From contig CAUJLY010000002.1 of assembly GCA_963281155.1 (NCBI GenBank), forward strand, positions 2,232,001-2,296,000: a DNA stretch of 64,000 bases, written 5' to 3'. The DNA is from Rhabditophanes sp. KR3021 (Eukaryota; Nematoda; Chromadorea; Rhabditida; Alloionematidae). The notes below the pieces were generated by a model. It made no database searches. It was not told the DNA's origin and saw only the letters and a list, made by a program, of their open reading frames with translations. Position 1 is the first letter of the stretch. Each line of letters starts with the position of its first letter. Made by a program: the position numbers and the translations under genes. Shown piece after piece: positions 24,901-34,600 of this stretch.

Positions 24901-26418
24901 GTTGGGTGAATATTTGTATAACTATCCTTTAAAAGAACACAACGTGCACTTAATGTCTATGAATACTTCTCCCAACACCAGTGATTTGACTAATAAGAAA
25001 GGTGGTGCTTGGAAATGTGGAAGTTGTGGCAACACCTTCAACAATCACGAACCTTTTGCCTATCATTGCAAACTCCTTCTTTGCATCAAACTTAGAGCTG
25101 AAGTCAAAAAGATATCTGAAGAAGACAAGAAGCTACTAGATTCCAATCAATTGCTGGACAAACTAAGTGAAACTCTAAAGAAGCTGCATCTAGGAAAACA
25201 TGCACGGGGAAGCAGTCGTTCTATGTCTTGCTAGACCTTCCAAAAGAGATTGACGTTAAACTGTTAACTTTCGAACAATTTATGGAAGCCATCTTCTTTT
25301 GCGGTGTCTCCGGTTCTTCGGAAACGAGATTTAATAGGCACAGGACAAAAACTCAACGCCATTTCTCAAGATTCATCTCTTTGAATCCAAAAGAAACCAA
25401 GATTATGAATATTGTTGATGGTAAAAGGAAACTTGTGTGCATGTATCATGACAACTTATCTAGTAATAAAGCACTATCCTATGAATATGCTGTTACACTG
25501 ATCTACAAGATACTCCCGCAAATATCGACTCCTCTGGGCAGTCTAATGATGTAATGCTTGTTAAACATCCTACAACCGTGAAGAGAATATCCCGAATTGT
25601 TCTCAACAAAATTGACTTGTCTCAAGAATACATCATTTAATTAATGTTTTGTCTAATTTTTATCCCTTTCCAATAAATTTCTGATTGCTCCTTTGCTTAC
25701 CCTAAAAATAAATATTATTAGATGAAGACAATAGAAATGACCTGCCTGTCCGAGAGAACCAGTAGCGACATCGATGAAATTAAGTCTAGGTGTTGGATGT
25801 CCTAAATAATAATAATTAGTAAGTGAATAAATTATTTTATGATGTTAAAAAGATTAGGCACCGCTGCTTTAAAATTCCTACTTTTAATATAGGTATGCTA
25901 CAAGCTACTTATATGATGATATTTAAAATCTAGATTAAATTAAATGCGCTGTAACAGTTCGTTAAGATCATGTACTTTAAAATGATGTCTTAAATGGTGG
26001 GAGTTGGTATGATCAAAAAAGTTATAGCGTCTCAAATAATTTAATAAGATTTTTTGTACCTATTGAATAAAGTGTTGCCCCCATTCTTTATATTTTTAAT
26101 TAATCGATTCGTACCTTCAATGTCAGAGTCAATTTTTCTCAATGACAAAATTTGGTCTCTTGACAATAAACCGGCTTCTTCCCATGCAGCGTACAAAATT
26201 GGACATGCATGGCCTTTGGATAGGATAAAACGATCAGAATAAGCAGCCTTTGGACTAGCCACTTCGTATTTCATTTCGTCGAAGAAAAGTGTAGCCATGA
26301 TTTCGGCAGCTGAAGTGGATGATGATGGATGGCCGGACTTGGCAACAGCAGTCATTTCAATCGCTGAAATACGGAGTCTGTTGGCACAGTCTTGTAAAGC
26401 TTGTACATTAGCAACCAT
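21953..26418 (-). CDS. tkt-1: transketolase
   Basis: Exons on the minus strand: 26418-26115, 25801-25746, a proposed 1-nt exon at 25701, 24268-23903 and 23073-21953, totalling 1848 nt and 615 aa, the usual transketolase length. The enzyme moves two-carbon units between sugar phosphates in the non-oxidative pentose phosphate pathway, using thiamine diphosphate. Visible motifs are [31 protein letters not shown], the ThDP/Mg site [14 protein letters not shown]...N, and in the second half [18 protein letters not shown] pyrimidine-domain sequence and [20 protein letters not shown]. The ATG follows a TTTTAG acceptor by 11 nt. The junction after GSLGQ needs either the 1-nt exon or an alternative weak donor that inserts Ala. 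Two introns hold antisense elements A4 and A5. Confidence 0.93.
23190..23842 (+). mobile_element. antisense intronic zinc-finger element A4 (degenerate)
   Basis: Lies in the transketolase intron between exons 4 and 5, antisense to the host. A C2H2/C2HC-like finger [19 protein letters not shown] precedes [10 protein letters not shown]. The C-terminal block ([13 protein letters not shown], then LILKDFSEC) parallels element A10 (FRIRYELPSEVAQLILNAFSEC). Frames are broken by several stops. The element's end lies about 60 nt from the host donor. Confidence 0.55.
24355..25640 (+). mobile_element. antisense intronic zinc-finger element A5 (most complete copy)
   Basis: Lies in the large transketolase intron, antisense to the host. 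With few frameshifts it reads as a protein of about 400 residues: basic N-terminus ([19 protein letters not shown]), its own 40-nt GC-AG intron, helical blocks ([47 protein letters not shown]), a zinc-finger-like [18 protein letters not shown], then [18 protein letters not shown] and a C-terminus [21 protein letters not shown]7 shares both the N-terminal intron and the C-terminus. No known domain beyond the finger was recognised. Confidence 0.62.
25701..25701 (-). other. proposed single-nucleotide exon of transketolase
   Basis: The host strand reads CAG|GCAGGT, 44 nt, then TTTTTAG|G|GTAAGC. Splicing CAG + G + GATTATCT restores the invariant GSLGQGLS motif. The alternative (donor GTCATT at 25741) would give GSLGQAGLS. 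Confidence 0.5.
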
Positions 26419-27970
26419 TTTTATTTTTCCTAAAATTAAATCAGTAAATAAACATAGAAAATGTGTAAGTATATATGCATATGCGGAAAAGACTCACTTA
26501 AGTAGTGACAAAAAACGTGAAACTGTCAAAACAATTTAAATAGTTTCTAAACAAACAGTGGTAAAATTACATATTAACGCTTAATTAAATAACCACTTTA
26601 GACAACCATCTTGATTAAGGCTTTTAAACAAAATGAATGGTAATGACTTTGGATAAGCATTGAACATTACATGATTGAAGTTTGCAAATCGACTATCGCG
26701 TCAGTAATGCGATAAGCACAAGAAAGATACAAAAGCATTACGTGGCATGGTGAAAGTGTGTATGTATCAAAAAAGTATTGGAAAAAGATAGTAAGTTACC
26801 AACAATCGTATGATTATATCAAGGTTATTTGTGATAAGAGTGTCAAAAAATGAAGTTAACTCTTGTTTTTAAGTTGTTAAAAAGTGTATTCTTAGGTTTA
26901 ACGATATTTGTTGACATATAAGTATTTGTTCTGATCAAGAAAGACAATATTTATATAAGCATTGGAAATAAGCTAAATAATAAGTTTCCTCATGTTTAAA
27001 AAACCCTACATTTTAATGAGTCGTTGCTGTAAAAAATGTTTTCAAACTATTCATGCAAATGACAAATAAAAAACGGATAATGGAGTAGGAGTATTATTAA
27101 ATACTTCCTACACGGAGAAAGTTCTCTAATAATTTGATTTAAATGCATTTATGTATGTTTATATAACATCAGATAGAGACACCGCAATTTGGCTTATTTG
27201 TAAATCATGATAATTGATTCCAACGTTTAATATCGTCTTAAAACACACCTAAATACAATCTAATAAATGAAAGGAACAAATTATTAAAATATTTGAATGT
27301 ATGAGATCCTTAAAATAAATTATTACACAAAACATACTATATTTAAAAACCATATAATCTTGAAACCATATAGAATCTATTTTTATTTGATAATATGCAA
27401 CTGTAATGTGAGTTTATTTAAACATGATTAATGCATTTGATTAAAAATATTTGATCAAACTGATAATAAATAAGTAATCACCATTAGTAGACACAAATTG
27501 ATAAATAACCTCAATTTTAGAAGTTTCCAATTTATAAATGTTACATTTGAAACAAATTACACTACGACAATCGTTGGAGAAACATTCCTTCCAAAGAGAA
27601 CTGCGAAAAATATATGTATAATAGACGAGATGATTCCAAAGTTGATAAAATAAATCGTTCAACAAAAAAGATTAAACACTTGAATACAAAGTTCAATTTG
27701 ATTAATTATGTGATACTATTTAAGTAATTTAAAAGAGACTCTTAAAAATATTTTATATGATGCTTTATCTCCTTCCTAATAGATGTGCTCATATCACTTG
27801 TATCAATTAATTTACTGCCAATTTTAATTATGTTACCTTTTTAAAAAGGATGAAAGATTACTCACATTATTAAACATTTTAAGTCGTTTCAACAGAGTTC
27901 AAACTATAATACAATTGAATATTTATTTTAATTTAAATAAACTTTGTGCAACAAGTTTCCCTTTCCAATT

Positions 27971-28046
27971 GTTATTTATTATCTCTATTTATGACTTATT
28001 ATTTCTATGTTATTTATTATCTCTATTTGTGATTTATTATTTCCAT
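27971..28046. repeat. 38-bp tandem duplication
   Basis: Two units of 38 bp starting GTTATTTATTATCTCTATTT are directly adjacent and differ at only a few positions. Confidence 0.8.
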
Positions 28047-28607
28047 TTGCTGGCTCCAATTGCGGTTGTTAATAAAAGTTAATATGCTCAAATTACAATT
28101 ATTAAAAGCAAACTTTTATTTACAAAGTCCTTTATATACATTTATATGGAGTATTTGCCTTTTAAAGGTGGTTGTGGTGCCGATATTTGTTCGATCAACA
28201 TTAAAAGTCAAATAATTATAGTTGAGGTCAAAGGAGAGACACTTTTTGATTGAAAATAAGGATGTTTCAATGTCATGGGTATTAAAAAATATTTTATCAC
28301 ATTAAAATATAAAGTGTCCTTAAATCTTTTTTTGATTTCACGAATGCTAGTGCGTATAACTGCATCAAAAAAAGATAATCTCACAATTAATTAAAACCAT
28401 TTAGTAGGAAATCGAAAAAAACCTTATAATAAAGGTATCATCTTTTAACCTCAATGGACGTGTGAATAAATAAAGAGGTTCTCAATAACATATCGGTCAT
28501 CCAAAAGCCCCTTTTCTAGTTTCTTTTGGCCAAAGATGCAGATTATCGTTAAGGTAAACTTTCGAGTCAAACTGATTTAAGAAGGAGTGGCTCTTTATCT
28601 ACAAACT

Positions 28608-28614
28608 TATAAAG
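28608..28614 (+). promoter_or_regulatory. TATA-like box
   Basis: TATAAAG, about 65 nt upstream of the ATG of the Kunitz/cysteine-repeat gene. Plausible core promoter. Confidence 0.35.
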
Positions 28615-28676
28615 GTGTGTATATGTTGAAAAGGCAAAAATAAACGTCTAAATTGGTCACTTTCGACATTATACAA

Positions 28677-31600
28677 ATGAGGAAATTTATTTTTTTGTTG
28701 CTAAATTTGCCTCTTTTATTAACTGCTGCAAATTCAAAAGATTGCGACATTGGCGATGCGTGCAATGAGTGTAAATTACTTACTGCTGGAAGTAAGTGCT
28801 TCAAAGATAACCATTTTGAATTATTATTTTGCCACAATGATACTCAGTAAGTTTAGATTATTTAAATTGCCAGATAAACTTAAATTTTTAGAAGAATTGA
28901 TATCTCAGAAAATTTTTACCTAGCTTGTGATACTTCAAAACATATTTTGTACAAAAAATCATGTCCCTTTACTGAATTATTTATGAATGGACGATGCCAG
29001 TCACCTCAATCAAGATTCAAACGAGAAGGTATTAGTGGATCGGGCCGTGTCTTAGATCAATGTAATTTTAACACAGATTGCCTTGGAGGCATGTTTTGTT
29101 TAGGAGGTGCGTGCAACTGTCTTTCAAACTACGTAGCTATTCAAGGGTATTGTTACATAAAGAAAAATCCAGGAGAATCAGGCTGTCAATATAATGAGCA
29201 ATGTTCGGCTGTTTGGCCAGAAAGTACATGCAAGCAATCAAAATGCGAATGTCCCGAAGATGTTAATGGAGTCCCTTATGTTATGTCTAGGACGAGGGAT
29301 GGTGTAGTTTGTATCTTGCATTCAGGAGAAGATGGAGGTAAGTTTTATTCTATAATAGTTCTATCATTTAAAATCAATTCCTTTAGATAGCACGCCTAAG
29401 TGTCCATTGCCTGAGTATGACGATGATTTATTGAGTATGCCAGTTTCACAATTGAGAAATCCTGCAATGACTGATCCGGATGATCAAGATATTCCGATGG
29501 GTGAACATATTAATCCATTGCAGTTTTGTAACACCAAAAGTACTGACTACACAAGTTTCGTCGCTAATGGTGGTGGAGCTTGTGTTTACGGCCAAGAACC
29601 ATTTTCACAAGGTTTCTTTATCCTTTACGTCGCTATCTAATTTTATTTTGTTTAAGGAAACGGAATCTATATAGCCGATCTGTATGATTGCGTTGGAGCT
29701 CCATCGGCAATGTCCAATGTCAAGTCCGCAATGGAAGGTATCGAAAATTTATTAAAAATAACAAAAAATGGGAAATCAACGCCTTAGAATATACTCTGAA
29801 GGGTCGCAAATAGCAGAATCATTTAAAATTAATTTAGCGACGGCATTGTTTGTCTTTGGGTACATGCGAGTCAAAGAAGGCAATGAGGATTTGCTTGAGT
29901 CTGAGTTCGTTAGCTAGAAGCGAAGATAGTTTATCAGGGTGCATTCTATATTCTCGGCGATTTCCTTGACACTAATTAGCTCCTTCTTGGCTTCAAAAAT
30001 CCCACAAAAGACTTTTCCTTGTCGGGGAGAGTGTATTCCCATTCACTAGTACATTTATAATTACTTTTATGTTTGATCATTCTTTGATTGAAATAGAAAG
30101 ATTCACCAGCATAGATAACAGCGTTTACTGCATTGGAAAACTCCCACTTTGATCCAATCTTTATGGGGTTTGTTGCTAAATAAATCCAACATTCCTCATC
30201 ACCTTAACACATTTCATTCCGTCTAATCCTTTATTGATAGAGTGGCAGTTGTGGTTAGATTAAAGTCAATGGTTTTTTGGATTAATAGCAGGCATCTTCT
30301 TTCTACTTCATAGCTAATTAAAATAGATATATGAAGATAAAATTATGTCATAAAATAAGTTAGATGTGGGGATCTTCGCAAGCTCTTCCTCCTACTCTTA
30401 AAGCGGCAATTCGAGTCATGTCCTTTTGTTAATTGGTTTGTGATCGCATGTGATAGGCAAACACAGACACAATAATAAAATAATAAAAACAATAACAAAT
30501 TGATGATAAGTAAACTTATTACTGCATTAAAAGCCTTAAAGATGCTGTTGCTTACAGTTCCTTAAATTTAGCATCGCCTTAATTTATATTTCAATTGAAG
30601 GTGTATATGATATCAGTAAGAATGCGGACGGAATATGTTGTATGAGTCGTGCAATGACCTGTAGCCAACCTAAAAGAGAAGCTAATACTGGGTCTTCAGC
30701 TCCTGCATCTGGTGTGAGACCACGGTGGTGGGTATGTTTATTAGTTGTTAAGTATAAAATTACGAACGTTTAGTACAACCAAATTACAAATAATTGCGAA
30801 CAATTTCTTTTCAACGGGTGGCAGGAGGATGAAATGCAAAGCCCGAATAACTTCAAAACTCGAGATCATTGCATGGCTTATTGCTCAGATGATTCTAGTT
30901 GCAAAAAAGGATCTCCTCAATACATGTCTGGACCAATTCTTAATGAAGATGAACCAATCGGAAATTGTCAAACTGCATCGTCCTGTGGATCAGGATTTGA
31001 ATGTCACTCCAAGGGATCGCAATCATTGTGTTGCCAAACTGTAGCCAGTCTTTGTTCAAATTCAGGAGGCCGTCCAATTGACTTACTAAGAACAACTAAC
31101 TTTGATCCAGGTTTTGCGATGAAGAAAACATTTTCACTTAACTACCCATCCACTTCAAGGTACTATTATGACTCCGACCAAAATAGGTGCATTGCATTTA
31201 CATTCTTAGGTGGTTTTGGAAACTTCAATAACTTTGCGGTAAGCATTTATTCTTATAGTTTTTCTTAATGCTTTACAGAGTTCACAAGAATGCGATCTTT
31301 TCTGCGGCAAATTAGGTAATTAAAATGATAACAATCATTTCATAAGTATAATTTCTTTAGTTTGCTCTATTGGAAGTCCTTTGAAGATAGGAAACCAAAA
31401 CCAAAAGTGTGCTTCAAATACAGGTAAAATTCACATTGGCACTCACGATAATTTATTCCAATTGTAGATTGTCCTTCGTCATATGAATGCTCGTCCGACC
31501 ATTCTGTGTGTTGCCCCCGAAAGCAGTCAGTCTGTAGTCAGCCTTTAAGATTGGGAGATTGTAAAAATTCAGTTAAAAGATACTGGTACAATGCTGGTCA

Positions 31601-34600
31601 GAAAACCTGCGAAATGTTTTTCTACACAGGTAACAATTTATAATAACGTATGACGATTTATCCTTAACTAGGTTGCCAGGGAAATGATAATTCCTTTTCG
31701 TCAAAGAGTGAATGTGAAGGAACTTGTTCAAATGTAGTTCCAGAACCACAATGCACACAAGGAGAAGCTTACAAAGATTACCAAGGAAATTATTATGTTA
31801 GCTCCAATTCCGTCTGTCCAATTAATTATGAACCATTCTTTGATACAAATATTAACACGAACGTGTGCTGCCCATCAAAATCTTATACCTGCAGTTTGTC
31901 TAGTCACAAAGGAGTCGTTTGTGGGAGTGGGTCAAGTTTCAGATATTTCTTCAACAGTAAAACACAAGGTAAATAATTGCTAAAGTATTTATTTAATAAT
32001 CTTTTTTAAGAATGTCAAAGCTTTGCCTATGATGGATGTGATGGAAATAGTAACAATTTTGCCGTAAGTAAACAATAAAAAAGTGCTGATAAACCCCTTT
32101 TAGACAATAAAAGACTGTCAAGAATATTGCGGAGTTGGAAACTGTGCTAACGGCGGAGTGCCGGAAATTAACGAGTTCGGGCAATTGATTGTTTGTTCAG
32201 ATAGCAATAAATGCCCCAGTAGCGATACTGAATGTGTCAGTTTGAACCAAGGCTTCTCAATCATAAATCGATGCTGCCCTACTAGAATCCATGTTTGTAG
32301 CATGCCCGTCAAAAATGGAATGGGTAGCTCTGCGTCAACAAGATTTTATTTCAATAAAATTATTAAGGAATGCACACCGTAAGTATCAAGTATTAAATAA
32401 ATACAAATATTTGTTTAGATTCACATATAATGGAAATGGTAACTTAAATTCCTTCCCTTCCTTACAAGCTTGTAACAATTATTGTTTGTCTGCCACTTGT
32501 GCCGCAGGAGAAAACGCTTACCTAAATCCTAATACAAATACACCGTATGAATGTAATCCTTCTTTGACGACAAGTTGCCCACGTAACTACCGGTGCATTT
32601 ACAATTCCTTGACGGAATTACATATTTGTTGTGGAACGCCACCGACTGCTTCGGATGTATGTGAAGATTCTGCTAAAGCTTACATGAACATTGATGGAAC
32701 TGTCAAAGAATGCTTGATCAACATCGATGGATCTTGCCCAAGTAATTATCTCTGTACATTTAATTCGAAGAATAGAGGAAAGTACTACTGTTGCAAGACT
32801 GAAAATTTCTGCCCTATTGGCAAATCAGTGTTTAAAGATTCCTCCTCAAAATCGCCTATCAGATGTACCATCTCTGGCACAAACAACCAATGTCCCGACA
32901 ATCACAGCTGTCAATCCGAAATAAGAAATGCGTTCCAAGGATATTGTTGCAGTTCAAGAGAAGTATGTCCAAATAATGCAGAGTTCTTTGTTGAAGAAAA
33001 TACTCAAATGCCAAGATCTTGTACAATCGGGGCTTTTATCACATGCCCAAATGGCTTTTCATGTCAAAGTGTGGATAATTCTGCCATTTCTGGCTTCTGT
33101 TGCAAAGGAGAAATAACATCTGCTGCTTCTGATGGTTGTCCTCCCGATTTTGACTTTATTTAATTATATTTCATTTTAGGTAATCCAAGGGACAATCAAA
33201 AATTTAAATCAACGAGTTTATTTGAAAAGGGGTAAAAGTAGCAAAATAGAGCAAATAGTAATTAAGTGGTATGGTTCATAGATAAGTGTATTTTCTCAAG
33301 AATAATCTTTGAGATTCTCTTTACAGTTTCGGGATGTTTTTTATACATCACTTCACTGGGTTGCCCAGATACACCGATATTTGTTAAGACATTTTGTAGA
33401 TCAAGTATTCGTCAATATACATAGCTATCAATTGCCTGTAGTCATGCAAAATATCCATATAATTTCTTTTTGATTCAGAGGTATGAATCTCGAGAAATAA
33501 CATCTGTATCCCTTTCCTCATTTTTTCGATTTCATTCGTTGATACTGTTGTAAAAGACTGGCTGACTTTCTCAACGACTGCTAAATTGATCGATTATAAT
33601 TGATAGTTGGTATTTACCTTCAACTTATACTTCTGGCTTCAATCGCACCTTAAAAGGCAAACTCTTGCCTAGTTCAGTTTTGTCTGAAGCATATTTTTTC
33701 TTTGGCTCACCGTAGTTAGCGACATCCTCTAATTTGTGCTTCATAGAAACAAAATTTAGTTGAGATATTTTATAAAGGAGCAAGCTAATTTACCATTTGG
33801 AAAAAAGAAACTAAAATCCTATTAAAACACGCCATCCATTTTATATTCATAATATTATTAATTACTAACGATACATTTCTGAAGGTTGTCCTCCTGGTGA
33901 ATTTGCCGTTATTCAAGATGGAACAAGTGTGTGTGACCCATTCAATCCTTTGAATTCCCCATGTCACCAAGGAACTTGCCAATTCAGTGTTTCCATGCAA
34001 AGATATCAATGTTGCAGTTCAACGCCAAGCTTATTACCCAGATCAAGTACTTCCAAAAATTCCTGTAAGTACCACAAAAATAAATTTGAACTTTATTCTC
34101 ATTTCATACCACATATACTTTTAATTTTATCTATTCAGTGCTTTCTTCAAATTTTATTTTAATTTGTACAGACAATTTAATTAACTTCAATGCTTTCAGA
34201 TAAGTGTCCCAGTAATCAAATACCATTTCTGGACAAAAAGTCGGGATCACCCAAATTATGTACATCTGGTGGGCTTTCTGAAACAGAAACTTGTCCTAGT
34301 GGTTATTTCTGCCAATATAGCAGGTAAGTTGCTTTATTCTTATTGTTAAAAGTTAGTCCTAAAAAATAAGTAATGAGATCTATACGAACCGGTTACTATT
34401 AATACAGGATGCATATAAACACAATGAGATTTGAATATAGTCATAATAATTATGTATATTAATGGGACCTTTTAACTTTTCAATTAGATCTAAGACGAAT
34501 ATCATAAGCCTCTTTAATCATTTAGAGGCATCAAATAAATCTGCCATTACTAAATCGGCAAGTTCCTTCTTTTCATGTTTCTCCAATATAGACAAGTACC

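Larger units (their letters stand above)
26419..28676. other. divergent intergenic region, AT-rich
   Basis: Between the starts of the transketolase (-) and Kunitz (+) genes. No coding frame is supported; a 74-codon minus frame at 27441-27665 looks accidental. It contains a 38-bp tandem duplication (27971-28046) and a TATAAAG at 28608, 63 nt before the Kunitz-gene ATG. Confidence 0.55.

Noticed and set aside
27971..28046. CRISPR-like repeat
   Set aside because: Adjacent units without spacers in a eukaryotic intergenic region; a simple tandem duplication.
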